Below the pieces are notes generated by a model. The model did not search any database, had not been told where the DNA came from, and was given only the letters and a program-made list of their open reading frames with translations. DNA of 64,000 bases. Origin: a virus. Location of the stretch: positions 1 to 64,000 of IMG/VR virus record IMGVR_UViG_3300035670_000169; one strand, written 5' to 3'. Positions within the stretch are counted from its first letter, which is position 1. Each line of letters opens with the position of its first letter. The position numbers were made by a program, and so were the translations under genes. This document shows positions 41,312 to 53,812 of this stretch, in pieces.

Positions 41312-42400
41312 TTAGAGTTTAAAGGTTAGTGTATTGTTTACCCCCATGATTTTTGATATCTGATCGAGTATGGGATCAGAGTCATTTGTTGCCTTCTGCT
41401 GGGGGGTAGCAGCAGATACATTAGCGGCCTTGTTGACTATGTTTCTCTGTCCATCCCCAAGACCTTGCTGATAAGCAGATCTTACAATGGAGTCAATGTT
41501 ATCAATGACTGCCATGTGGGATGACATGAGATCGTAGTCCCAAGTACCATCTCTTCTAACATATGTGTCAAAGTAGCTATCGATGTTGGCGTTCTTCTGC
41601 TTCAGGTAGTTTCGGTAGTTATCGTCAACCCCGTACTTAAACGACTTTCCGTTTCCAAGGTCGAACTCAACTCCCTCAAACGTATCAACTTCTTGATACA
41701 TGGTCCTGATCCAATTGTCATCGACAAAGCTCTGAGGCTCCTCAAAACCTTGGTCATAGACTGGGGCTTGGTACTGACTTCTAATCTCGTCAATAGACTG
41801 CCTAGCCTTCTGACCGTCGATCTTCAATTGAAGCGTTGACAGTCTAACGTCATTCTCATCGTATACGTCTGGATTCAGTTTGTACTTAGATGAGATCAGC
41901 ATGTTGATCTCGTCGTAAGCCAAGTTGGGATACTCCGCAGCCATTTGTATTCTGACGGCAGTCATGTCATCCATTTCGGATGGGTTAAGTGACTGATATC
42001 TGAACCAATCCTCTGGGGGTCTCCCCGTCTCCTGAACAAAACGGGCGATGGTTTCGATTCGCTCGTCTACTTGGTTCTGGCCAAAGTTTGCAAGGTCGTC
42101 GAGAGACTCGAATTGCGTACCAAGCCTTTCGCTTAGGTAGTTTACAATTGCTTGCTCAACTTCTTGGTCACTGTAGCTAGGGGCAGTAAACGTCTCCTCT
42201 ACATATGGTTGATTTTCTTCTTGTATAGTTTGCGGGGTTTCTTCCGTATTCTCAACAATTGGCTGAACTGGTTCTGCTGTTTCTTGCTCCCCAGAAAAGT
42301 CAAAGTCGAACTTAGGCTGTTCTTGTTCTAGAACCACCCCGTCTTTTTTCATGCTCTCCGCCAGTTCCTCTGGCGAGTTTACGATCTCAAAAGTTTCCAT
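41312..42400 (-). CDS. putative scaffolding protein
   Basis: The 362-residue protein is very acidic in its first 110 residues (EPVQPIVENTEETPQTIQEENQPYVEE) and helical later (DDMTAVRIQMAAEYPNLAYDEINMLISSKY). It ends SDPILDQISKIMGVNNTLTFKL. Acidic, helical, just upstream of the capsid gene: this is the usual scaffold position and composition. It would organise capsid assembly and leave or be cut. No sequence family was recognised. Confidence 0.7.
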   Translation of the reverse strand: METFEIVNSPEELAESMKKDGVVLEQEQPKFDFDFSGEQETAEPVQPIVENTEETPQTIQEENQPYVEETFTAPSYSDQEVEQAIVNYLSERLGTQFESLDDLANFGQNQVDERIETIARFVQETGRPPEDWFRYQSLNPSEMDDMTAVRIQMAAEYPNLAYDEINMLISSKYKLNPDVYDENDVRLSTLQLKIDGQKARQSIDEIRSQYQAPVYDQGFEEPQSFVDDNWIRTMYQEVDTFEGVEFDLGNGKSFKYGVDDNYRNYLKQKNANIDSYFDTYVRRDGTWDYDLMSSHMAVIDNIDSIVRSAYQQGLGDGQRNIVNKAANVSAATPQQKATNDSDPILDQISKIMGVNNTLTFKL

Positions 42401-42419
42401 TTAATTTATTGGTATTTAA

Positions 42420-42758
42420 TTACGCGTAGTATGCTATGGCTGCTCCTGAACCTGAAGCCAACGTAAAGCTGGTCCAACGTCCAAAGATCTCCGCAATGCC
42501 TCCTGTAACACCTCCAATCTGTAAGTTGCTTGATGTCACAGCATTATTCCCAGTTGTTCCAGCATGAGCTGTTGTTGCTATGCAAAAAGCCCCATTTGCA
42601 GCAGTAAGGTGTTGGAATGCCGTAAAGGCTGTTCCAACAGCTTGTATCTTGTAGAACTCTTTTCCTTCTGGAGCTATAGCGTTGGTTGTGGCAACAGCAA
42701 GTATGCTATTGGTTTGGCCAAGGTCAGCTCTAAGATGTTCGTGTGGTGAGTTGATCAT
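42420..42758 (-). CDS. small capsid-region protein, 112 aa
   Basis: It is Ala/Thr/Gly-rich and weakly charged (MINSPHEHLRADLGQTNSILAVATTNAIAPEGKEFYKIQAVG and SGSGAAIAYYA at the end). It precedes the scaffold gene and follows two paralogous genes. It is likely a decoration or minor capsid protein; that is inferred from position and composition only. Confidence 0.55.
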   Translation of the reverse strand: MINSPHEHLRADLGQTNSILAVATTNAIAPEGKEFYKIQAVGTAFTAFQHLTAANGAFCIATTAHAGTTGNNAVTSSNLQIGGVTGGIAEIFGRWTSFTLASGSGAAIAYYA

Positions 42759-42759
42759 T

Positions 42760-43164
42760 TTATGACAGTGTTACAGATGAACTATCCAAGCCGAATACCC
42801 CATACTCAATCATTTGGTCAACGATAGTCACATATGCCCTGAGGGTGATGTCATTCTTTATTGGCATAAATGCAAACTCTCCACCAGGGATTTTCAGGAA
42901 TACCGTGTCGTCGGTTGCAGTATCTGTGTATACGTATGCATAGTGTTCTTTCTCGACACCAAGGTTTCTGATAAAAACATATGCGTAGTCTAGCTTGTCA
43001 CTCGATTTATATATGGTTATAGCGCCGAGAGACTGTGTGGAAGCAACCTTTGACTTAGTAAGACTACCAGAGTCTATGTTGGCGTTTATACCAACGGCAA
43101 GGCCCAGAGCACTCGAAAGAACGTCTGGGCTATTTACCGTAATAGATGCGTTGAATACAGCCAT
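42760..43164 (-). CDS. small structural protein, paralog of its neighbour, 134 aa
   Basis: The N-terminus is MAVFNASITVNSPDVLSSALGL and the C-terminus GGEFAFMPIKNDITLRAYVTIVDQMIEYG. The next gene upstream (43164-43559) has the same plan and length, with AGDWAFMPWSAGPTSDIKITPSAVNMTLEY, so the pair arose by tandem duplication. Its ATG overlaps the upstream stop as TAATG. Both are probably virion decoration proteins. Confidence 0.65.
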   Translation of the reverse strand: MAVFNASITVNSPDVLSSALGLAVGINANIDSGSLTKSKVASTQSLGAITIYKSSDKLDYAYVFIRNLGVEKEHYAYVYTDTATDDTVFLKIPGGEFAFMPIKNDITLRAYVTIVDQMIEYGVFGLDSSSVTLS

Positions 43165-43559
43165 TATTCAAATATGATCATGTATTCGAGTGTCATGTTG
43201 ACGGCACTCGGAGTGATCTTAATGTCAGATGTAGGGCCAGCAGACCAAGGCATGAAAGCCCAGTCACCAGCGTACAGTCTACCAATCTCTTGGGTGTTCA
43301 CCTTCAACAAGAAGTAGTTTGCTGCTACAGAAGATGTGTTCTTCAGGTATACTTTATGAGCACCATCGTTTGCAAAGTTTGCATCAGATGCAAGTGTGTA
43401 TTCAGCAGTGGCAGCCGTGAACTTTCTACCAACACCAGTGGTCTGGTCAAGACCAGTCACAGTAGCAGCCTTGTTGAGCTGCGTGGTCTGAGTCAGAGCG
43501 AGAATATCATTTGTGAGATCCGCACTCGAAAGCGTGATTGTTGCGTTTGTGGTTGGCAT
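43164..43559 (-). CDS. small structural protein, paralog of its neighbour, 131 aa
   Basis: It begins MPTTNATITLSSADLTNDILALTQTTQLN and carries a beta-rich body with the FMPW motif shared with its neighbour. A TATATTTG box lies 18 bp upstream. It is probably a virion decoration or minor head protein, inferred from the pair and its position before the capsid genes. Confidence 0.65.
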   Translation of the reverse strand: MPTTNATITLSSADLTNDILALTQTTQLNKAATVTGLDQTTGVGRKFTAATAEYTLASDANFANDGAHKVYLKNTSSVAANYFLLKVNTQEIGRLYAGDWAFMPWSAGPTSDIKITPSAVNMTLEYMIIFE

Positions 43560-43577
43560 ATCTTATATGATTTTTTG

Positions 43578-43585
43578 CAAATATA
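43578..43585 (-). promoter_or_regulatory. possible late promoter -7 box (TATATTTG)
   Basis: TATATTTG on the minus strand, 18 bp before the ATG at 43559. The nearest upstream TTG is 11 bp away, not 20. Confidence 0.35.
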
Positions 43586-43588
43586 ATG

Positions 43589-43795
43589 TTATTCGTCAAT
43601 CTGTTTTCTTGCCAGAAGTATCTTGATCTCCTGTACATCCTTGATTAACTTATCTATACTACTCTGAAGCACAACAGTTTGCTTCTCGTGTATGTCGAGA
43701 CGCAGGGCAAGCCTGCTTATTTCTACGTTTAACTTTACATACACACCAACCAAACCAACGGCAAGTATGATTATTTGGTAGACGTTTATATCCAT
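43589..43795 (-). CDS. small membrane-anchored coiled-coil protein, 68 aa
   Basis: The frame opens at 43831, but the ATG at 43795 gives MDINVYQIIILAVGLVGVYVKLN, a single N-terminal membrane span. A charged helix follows (EISRLALRLDIHEKQTVVLQSSIDKLIKDVQEIKILL). This layout is common for small phage lysis-associated or spanin/holin-accessory proteins. A TATTTTTG box ends 7 bp before the ATG. Confidence 0.65.
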   Translation of the reverse strand: MDINVYQIIILAVGLVGVYVKLNVEISRLALRLDIHEKQTVVLQSSIDKLIKDVQEIKILLARKQIDE

Positions 43796-43802
43796 TGCCC
43801 TG

Positions 43803-43810
43803 CAAAAATA
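43803..43810 (-). promoter_or_regulatory. possible late promoter -7 box (TATTTTTG)
   Basis: TATTTTTG on the minus strand, 7 bp before the ATG at 43795, in the short gap between two genes. There is no clear upstream TTG. Confidence 0.35.
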
Positions 43811-43824
43811 GTAAAAGTCTATAA

Positions 43825-44109
43825 TCACCACTTTACTTTATTGGCCCAGTAGGCAGCACTCATAGGACCCTTATTTATGTTGCTGGCATGGCGTGCTTTA
43901 AAGGATTCTCGTCTGTTCTTATAGGACTGAGATTCCCCTTCTTTCTTTGGGGATCCAGACACGCCTTGCTGACCAAACCGAATCAGTTTAGTCTTGTCTC
44001 CAACCTTAGCCAGCACTACGTGAGACTTTGTGGGATGAGATGGAGTAGCCTTGGGTTGATTTACTCCAGACAATCCGTTCTTTTTGAGTATGTTTTTGTA
44101 GTCACTCAT
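43825..44109 (-). CDS. conserved small basic phage protein, 94 aa
   Basis: A basic, Gly/Ser/Lys-rich protein: HVVLAKVGDKTKLIRFGQQGVSGSPKKEGESQSYKNRRESFKARHASN and then KGPMSAAYWANKVKW. I recognise the KLIRFGQQGVxGSPKKEGES...RRxSFKARHxxNIxKGxMSAAYWANKVKW pattern as a widespread phage protein of the packaging/structural region. Its function is not established. It overlaps the upstream gene as ATGA. Confidence 0.8.
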   Translation of the reverse strand: MSDYKNILKKNGLSGVNQPKATPSHPTKSHVVLAKVGDKTKLIRFGQQGVSGSPKKEGESQSYKNRRESFKARHASNINKGPMSAAYWANKVKW

Positions 44110-44330
44110 TTTGTTATAGATTCTATGTTACCGTTTTTCCAATCGTCAGATAAAACAAACTCTAATGCTTCTTTGTGAGACAAGCCGATTTCTGTCTCTG
44201 TTGATACCAACTTCACAACAGCTATAGATCTTGTGGGGTTCATTCTCGGGTAATTATAATATAGACTTGAATCAACTTTATCTAGGTCTTCTAAAGATAT
44301 TATTAAATATCTGTTGTTGTTATAATCCAT
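44106..44330 (-). CDS. hypothetical protein, 74 aa
   Basis: The frame opens at 44381. The ATG at 44330 (MDYNNNRYLIISLEDLDKVDSSLYYNYPRMN), overlapping the end of the LamG-like gene, is the likely start. The product is a small alpha/beta protein (SIAVVKLVSTETEIGLSHKEALEFV). A link to the upstream fibre-like gene as an assembly partner is possible but not shown. Confidence 0.6.
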   Translation of the reverse strand: MDYNNNRYLIISLEDLDKVDSSLYYNYPRMNPTRSIAVVKLVSTETEIGLSHKEALEFVLSDDWKNGNIESITK

Positions 44331-45117
44331 ATCTTCCTTTTGTTCCGTTGTAAATGTCAGAAACCAATGTTGATGCGTCATATTGTTCTACAACACGTAA
44401 TGTATACAAAAACGCCTCAGATATTCTTCCAAGCCAAAAATCTGTTGTCACAGATGTTCCGCTTGCATTTCCTCCACCCATAACATATCTTTCTGCAGAA
44501 ACATTAATAGCTGGAATAGAACCATTTCCACCGCTACTGTACACTGAAGATCCATTTTTATATACAGTAAGTTTTTGATTGAAAATGTCGTGATGGAAAC
44601 ACAAAAAATTCCATGTGTTAGGCAATATGCTAGTTGTATAAGTAGGGCTAGATATACTATTTAAGAAAGCCATAACAGCATAATCAGTTCCAAGTGCATT
44701 AACATTAACACCAAAGTATATGAGGTCAGTAGATCCATTGTCATCAATTCCAAAAATCATTCTTCTTGCGGAAGAAGCGGTGTCATGCCACACCCAAGCA
44801 CCCCACACAACTTGATAATTTGAAAATATCCAGTAAGTGAAGTTTCCAGTTGTATTTATACCGTCTGCGCTAGAAGTCACCCCATCGTACTGGAAAAAAC
44901 TAGCATTGCCTACTGTAGTAAAAGTAGGGCTTCCGCTAGTTACCCATGGAACAGAAGTTGGTCCAAGGCTTGTAAGGCTAGTCCCTGTTCCTGGATAGCA
45001 TGCGGTATTGTTCATGTCTATCCTCCATAACATATTTGAATTATACGTACTCCAGTTATATGGAGTAAATGGAGCTGCTGTATTAGTTCTATGAACTGCG
45101 CTAAAAAATCCTGGCAT
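44320..45117 (-). CDS. LamG-like lectin-fold virion protein, 265 aa
   Basis: The body shows the jelly-roll pattern of concanavalin/LamG domains: FFQYDGVTSSADGINTTGNFTYWIFS, AWVWHDTASSARRMIFGIDD, NTWNFLCFHHDIFNQKLTVYKNGSSVYSSGG and FWLGRISEAFLYTLRVVEQYDAS. Such domains bind glycans or proteins. It follows the collagen-like fibre gene and probably belongs to the fibre. It is AT-richer than its neighbours by eye. Confidence 0.7.
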   Translation of the reverse strand: MPGFFSAVHRTNTAAPFTPYNWSTYNSNMLWRIDMNNTACYPGTGTSLTSLGPTSVPWVTSGSPTFTTVGNASFFQYDGVTSSADGINTTGNFTYWIFSNYQVVWGAWVWHDTASSARRMIFGIDDNGSTDLIYFGVNVNALGTDYAVMAFLNSISSPTYTTSILPNTWNFLCFHHDIFNQKLTVYKNGSSVYSSGGNGSIPAINVSAERYVMGGGNASGTSVTTDFWLGRISEAFLYTLRVVEQYDASTLVSDIYNGTKGRYGL

Positions 45118-45127
45118 ATTTATTTAA

Positions 45128-49089
<3,962 letters not shown>

Positions 49090-49091
49090 GG

Positions 49092-51479
49092 TTATATAGT
49101 TTTTCTCTGTTCAATCAGTCTGCTCTGCTCCTGTGCCTGTTTTACAACCCGAAGATCTTTTCTGTCCTCCTTGAATACCTCAAGTTTTTCTTTGAAGTCC
49201 TTTTCATCTGTCTTAAATCCAAGCATGGCCTGTGCCTTGAGCATCTCGACCTGCATTCTTCCCTGTTGTCTTATCTGTTCAATAGCTGCTTCAGCCTCTG
49301 CCTCTAACTGTATCTTACGTGCAACTAGTTCAGCTTCCAACTGCATCTCTTGCATCTTGGCCTGAGAGGCAGCCATAGCAGACTGTTGCTGAAGTTCTGC
49401 CTGTATCCTTGAGTTCTGCTCGGCCTGCTCCTGCATCTTCTGAAGACGCTTCTTGCGTCTGCTGATCAGAAGCAGTTCGGCTTGATTGACATCCTTCATG
49501 TTTCTTATGGCGATGGCATCTTCAATGTCAAGTTCGCGCTGCTGAAGAGATATCTGTATGTTCTGCTCAAGGTACTGTCTGTCCTTATCCTCCATATCCT
49601 TAACCACTTGTACGCCGAAGTTGTACATGGGAAGGTCAGAGAAAGACGACAACACGGACATATTCTCTGTTCCGATGGCAGTCTCGTATACCTTGTAGAT
49701 AACCGAATCTTTTGGAAGGATCTGAACGCACTTCACGATGTCCTCACAAACCTTCTTATATAGAACTATAGATGCGTTTGTGATATCGTAGATAGCATTA
49801 TTACCAGCTGCAAGGGCTTGCTCTCTAACTCCAACCAGAGCCTCACCCTTTGGTGAACTTGAGTCCATCACATCGTTGATGCCAGTGACATCACGTATCA
49901 TTCTGAGGTAGTGGTTATAGATACCAACCAACTCATTTATGTTACGTATAGTATTGTTTATCTCTCTGATGGGAGGGTTCTGGAATCCGCCCTCTGGGTT
50001 CTTGCTTCTATAGTAGAATATACCAGTCTGCTCATAAATGTCCTGCAAGTCCAGCGGCTGCATCTCCCCAGCTTTACCAAGCTGTACGTTCTCCAGTCCC
50101 TCGATATCAATCACAAGACCGTCTGGCTTAGCCTTGGCGATAGCTTGTTGGATCTTGAGGTGAGTCAGTTGGATCATATCAGCAAAGCCAATACAGCTGT
50201 CCACCATGCCCTTGGGCATCATGTTGGTCAGATTCGTGGCAATAACTGAATATGATAACCTAGCCCTACTGATGTCGTGTATGTTTCTAGGTACATTCAA
50301 TGTCCTGCCATACCCAAACAGATAGTCTTCGCACCCAAGTATATATGAACCAGAGTAAACTGTAGCTATGGTCATCATGCTAGGCTTGCGCTCGTATACG
50401 CTCCCAGCCTTGGGAGTATAGTCGAATCCCTTGTAGAAAAAGTTCTTGTTTCCGTATCTGTTCTCCTTCTCCTCAAAGTACATGTTGTCAACGGAGATGA
50501 ACTCGAAATCCATAACATCAACCATGTACTCGTCATATCCGTATACGTTCCTCTTAAGTCTATCGTCGTAGTGAAACTTGTCTATGCTGTACGGATCGTT
50601 ATTGTACTGGTTTCTGACCTTCGTAGCAATCTTCTTCAAATCCTCCTCTGTAAGGCCACCGTTTGATACTCTACGCAGTTCGTTGATGGTGATACGCTTT
50701 ATGTGACCAGCGTATACAAGGTCATCAAAATTAGGATCCTCCGTATAGCTATGCACGAATCTAGACGGATCGACATAGTCTATCTTAATACCGTAGTTAG
50801 GATCATTGCTACGCTTTGTCACAGCCATCCCCAAGCTGCTAATATCGTTTACGCAACGTCTGTATGTGTTGTCGTTGAAGTTGTTCCAAGAAAGCGTGAG
50901 GTTGGTGGCTATCTGCGCTGATACCTCAGCATCTGTCTTGATATTGCTCCCCATGAAGATCTCTGCCTCTTCAAGCGTTTCTGGGATAGTCTCTGGATCC
51001 ATGCCAAGAACTATTCCGCTTTGCTGTTTTAGTTGCAACAGTTGCTGTCTGGCCTGAACCTGCAACTCCACCACCTTCTTCTTCTCGTTCTTCTCTGATG
51101 ACGACAACGGATCAATTGCCTCAAGGTTTGGATACGGATCCCTCGACAGGATCTTGTTCACAACAACTCTATTAAACTTTGGGAGTATCGGAACTGGTGT
51201 ATAGTCTATGTTTACAAGGCTACCATCGTTGCTATTGGGATCTAGTGTATGGAGCAGCTTCTTGTATATCGATGTATCTTGAGTTCCATTGGCATAGTTC
51301 CTACATCTTTCAAACATCACGTTTCTTCTAGAGAAAAGTGAGTCTGTTGAGTTTAGCTTACCCCACTGATTCTCAATAGCCTTAGCATACTGAAGGCCGT
51401 ATTCTTTTGATTCCTTAACCTCCATCGGGGCCAAAGGATCTGGAAAGCCACCAGTATTCTTTTTGTCTTTGCTATACAT
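49092..51479 (-). CDS. portal protein
   Basis: The 795-residue protein starts at ATG 51479 (MYSKDKKNTGGFPDPLAPMEVKES); the frame's extension to 51521 covers a promoter-like box. It has the head-to-tail portal plan: an N-terminal helical region, LPKFNRVVVNKILSRDPYPN, a central wing (GLAMAVTKRSNDPNYGIKIDYVDPSRFVHSY-like), and the C-terminal crown helices VREQALAAGNNAIYDITNASIVLYKKV, then a long Gln-rich coiled coil. It follows the terminase gene and forms the dodecameric DNA entry ring. The length and layout match crAss-like/Bacteroidota podovirus portals. Confidence 0.85.
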   Translation of the reverse strand: MYSKDKKNTGGFPDPLAPMEVKESKEYGLQYAKAIENQWGKLNSTDSLFSRRNVMFERCRNYANGTQDTSIYKKLLHTLDPNSNDGSLVNIDYTPVPILPKFNRVVVNKILSRDPYPNLEAIDPLSSSEKNEKKKVVELQVQARQQLLQLKQQSGIVLGMDPETIPETLEEAEIFMGSNIKTDAEVSAQIATNLTLSWNNFNDNTYRRCVNDISSLGMAVTKRSNDPNYGIKIDYVDPSRFVHSYTEDPNFDDLVYAGHIKRITINELRRVSNGGLTEEDLKKIATKVRNQYNNDPYSIDKFHYDDRLKRNVYGYDEYMVDVMDFEFISVDNMYFEEKENRYGNKNFFYKGFDYTPKAGSVYERKPSMMTIATVYSGSYILGCEDYLFGYGRTLNVPRNIHDISRARLSYSVIATNLTNMMPKGMVDSCIGFADMIQLTHLKIQQAIAKAKPDGLVIDIEGLENVQLGKAGEMQPLDLQDIYEQTGIFYYRSKNPEGGFQNPPIREINNTIRNINELVGIYNHYLRMIRDVTGINDVMDSSSPKGEALVGVREQALAAGNNAIYDITNASIVLYKKVCEDIVKCVQILPKDSVIYKVYETAIGTENMSVLSSFSDLPMYNFGVQVVKDMEDKDRQYLEQNIQISLQQRELDIEDAIAIRNMKDVNQAELLLISRRKKRLQKMQEQAEQNSRIQAELQQQSAMAASQAKMQEMQLEAELVARKIQLEAEAEAAIEQIRQQGRMQVEMLKAQAMLGFKTDEKDFKEKLEVFKEDRKDLRVVKQAQEQSRLIEQRKTI

Positions 51480-51508
51480 TATTTGGGAAGATACTATACG
51501 TAACCCAG

Positions 51509-51516
51509 CAAATATA
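51509..51516 (-). promoter_or_regulatory. possible late promoter -7 box (TATATTTG)
   Basis: TATATTTG on the minus strand, 29 bp before the portal ATG at 51479, in the gap after the terminase stop. The nearest upstream TTG is 10 bp away, not 20. Confidence 0.4.
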
Positions 51517-51521
51517 CGCAA

Positions 51522-53639
51522 TCAACCAATTACATTATATTTCCTAAAGAACACCTTGTCAGTAAACTGTGGTTTTGGTTTAGCATTTGGTTTCTGTGCA
51601 GCAAGCAGCGCCAAACCAGAACTAATGGTCAAGTCAAACTTAGTTCTCTTGTCTATCTTAAATGCAATCCAGTCTTCAAGCGTTTTGTTGAAGTACATAT
51701 TCCCCATCTCTCCAGTCTCGTGGTTTATCCCTATGTGGTTGTGTACGTAGTGTTCTATCGCCTGAGCGTGCGCGTGTATCACATCCTGCGAGTTCGATGG
51801 TATGCCTTTGGTCTTTACGTTTACGTGAGACGAGGATGACTTCAGATGTTCTGGCCGATCCATGATATACCCATCGTATCCCCTGCTCTCGAAATGTCTT
51901 ACGATCCCGTACTTGTTGTTCTCTATAAGTAACGGATAACCATAGAAGAAAGCACACATAAGAACGTCCTCGTAGAATATCTTGGCCATGTCTGGACGTG
52001 AAGCGTACTCCACAACAAACATATTAGATGGCCTGTTCATGGAGAACTTGTTGTACATATGCATGGACCCCTTAGACCCCCTGCCATCTAGAGTAGCATC
52101 GATATCATACGAGTCAACACCACCACAACCATATTGACTAAAGGGGGCTATTCGCTGGCCCCTTTCCTCGTTGATGATACAGCGTTCGTCTTCTGGGGGC
52201 AACCAGGATACTCTGAAACGTCCGTTGATGTCTGGGGAAAACACAACCTTCTTGTCTTTCTCCTCCCATATAAAGTTCCCTTGAACCACAGGGTTTGGGA
52301 ATAGGTCTTGGTTGTGCTCTATCTGTTCATAGATCTTACCTACGTTGAAAAGACTCCCAGAGACGCTGTCACGGAACGCTTCGTCTTCGTTGAAGGGGAA
52401 CTGCCTGATAATCTCATTCATTTCTGAAGAGTCGTGTCTCAAGCTGTCGCGTTCATTCTTCAGGAACTCCTTAGCTCCAGTAGATATGTACATACCTTCT
52501 TCTATGCTTTCTACTGGCTTCTCTGGAGTCTCTACTACAGCATTCCCATACTTGTCAAAGAAACCTTCTAGGGCTTCGTAGGCTGGTATGATGATGCGAT
52601 ACATGCCGCTCTTGGTTCTGCCGTTGGCATTGCGTTCGGATGGGTCACTGTCTAGCCACAGTCTCTTGTACTCGTCTCCGCCCTTGTCCATTGGGTTTAC
52701 GGTAGAGCCCATAAGCACCTTCCCAATAATCTTGTTACCAACCAGCAGACACGTCCTTTCTATACGCCAAGCCTCTCTTATGTCCGATGGCTTCTCCCAC
52801 TTTCCAGCCTCATCCAGATATAGCAGGTGTACCTTCTCACCGTCATAGGCGTTGTTTGTCGTGTTCCTCCAGTTGATCACTGTGTTCAACGCCTCTCCCA
52901 CCATAGTGGTCTTGTTCTTCTTCGTAATCCTCTTTGCTGGCTCTCTGAACGCCAACTCCATCCTAGGGTTCGTGGTTCCATCCTGTATAGGCTTGAAGAA
53001 CCATGGGTAGTTTGTGAATATAGATACCACCTTCTTCATGAAGATGTTCTCCTGAGCATCCTTACCAGTCTTCGACTGAATGCCAAGGAGTTTGTCAGAT
53101 ACCTGCGTACCTTCATCCACAAGTATGCTGGAGCAAACGTTAGTATATCCTGAACGTCTGCACTTAACGAATAGCTGACCAAAGCACCTAGGGTCAGCCT
53201 CACACGCTGCAAAGTGTAGTAGTATCTCACGTTGGAATTGATAGAAGCTGGGGTATCCTACATCGATCTTAGACCACTGCAAGAACATATAGTGTCTCCC
53301 AGTTATATATGTTGGAACGCCGTTGTTGTAGAACCACAACCCGTTTCTCCTGCGTTCAAACTCCTTCTCAATATACGACGAGTACTTGTCCTTAAACTCC
53401 ACTGACCTCTCGTTCCACTCGTCTATACTTTTTATCTTAGATATTTCTACAGGTACTGGCAATCTTGTCCAGTACTGCTCAGACTTCTTTTTGTCATGAA
53501 ATAGGATCTGGTTTTTTGGGGGCATCTTGGGAAGGACAACAAGAAGACCGTGGAGTTCAAGAGTTTCCCCCTGTGTCCCGTTAGGATCTATCTTGATGCC
53601 CTTCTCCTTGTAGCCCTTTATGTCAACCAGTGACGACAT
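51522..53639 (-). CDS. terL: terminase large subunit
   Basis: The 705-residue protein shows the terminase ATPase/nuclease plan. FVKCRRSGYTNVCSSILVDEG (about 157-177) is the adenine/Walker A region with KCRRSGYT in the place of a deviant Walker A. HLLYLDEAGKWE is Walker B. GKVLMGSTVNPMDKGG is the coupling motif. The nuclease domain has GCGGVDSYDIDATLDGRGSKG with catalytic Asp residues. It packages DNA through the portal. The gene is preceded by a lipoprotein gene with a TAATG overlap and followed by the portal gene. No small terminase was recognised. Confidence 0.9.
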   Translation of the reverse strand: MSSLVDIKGYKEKGIKIDPNGTQGETLELHGLLVVLPKMPPKNQILFHDKKKSEQYWTRLPVPVEISKIKSIDEWNERSVEFKDKYSSYIEKEFERRRNGLWFYNNGVPTYITGRHYMFLQWSKIDVGYPSFYQFQREILLHFAACEADPRCFGQLFVKCRRSGYTNVCSSILVDEGTQVSDKLLGIQSKTGKDAQENIFMKKVVSIFTNYPWFFKPIQDGTTNPRMELAFREPAKRITKKNKTTMVGEALNTVINWRNTTNNAYDGEKVHLLYLDEAGKWEKPSDIREAWRIERTCLLVGNKIIGKVLMGSTVNPMDKGGDEYKRLWLDSDPSERNANGRTKSGMYRIIIPAYEALEGFFDKYGNAVVETPEKPVESIEEGMYISTGAKEFLKNERDSLRHDSSEMNEIIRQFPFNEDEAFRDSVSGSLFNVGKIYEQIEHNQDLFPNPVVQGNFIWEEKDKKVVFSPDINGRFRVSWLPPEDERCIINEERGQRIAPFSQYGCGGVDSYDIDATLDGRGSKGSMHMYNKFSMNRPSNMFVVEYASRPDMAKIFYEDVLMCAFFYGYPLLIENNKYGIVRHFESRGYDGYIMDRPEHLKSSSSHVNVKTKGIPSNSQDVIHAHAQAIEHYVHNHIGINHETGEMGNMYFNKTLEDWIAFKIDKRTKFDLTISSGLALLAAQKPNAKPKPQFTDKVFFRKYNVIG

Positions 53640-53812
53640 TAGAATCTAACCTCAAGACATGTAACGCAACAAGGCTTTTCACCAGGAAAAATTGGCCCAG
53701 AAGCATTCAATTGCTTGCGCTTGTAGTACCTATTGCTCTTTGCTACCTCTTGTGTTGGTGAGCAAGACGCGAAAACAACAGCAAGGCCCAAGAAGAAGAT
53801 GACTGACTTCAT
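53639..53812 (-). CDS. small lipoprotein, 57 aa
   Basis: The ATG at 53812 overlaps the thyX stop as ATGA, and its TAA overlaps the terminase ATG as TAATG. The product starts MKSVIFFLGLAVVFASCSPTQE, a signal peptide with a lipobox-like FASC, so it is probably lipid-anchored in the envelope. The mature part is short, with CCVTC near the end. Phage lipoproteins can act as outer spanins or block superinfection. Neither is proven here. Confidence 0.7.
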   Translation of the reverse strand: MKSVIFFLGLAVVFASCSPTQEVAKSNRYYKRKQLNASGPIFPGEKPCCVTCLEVRF

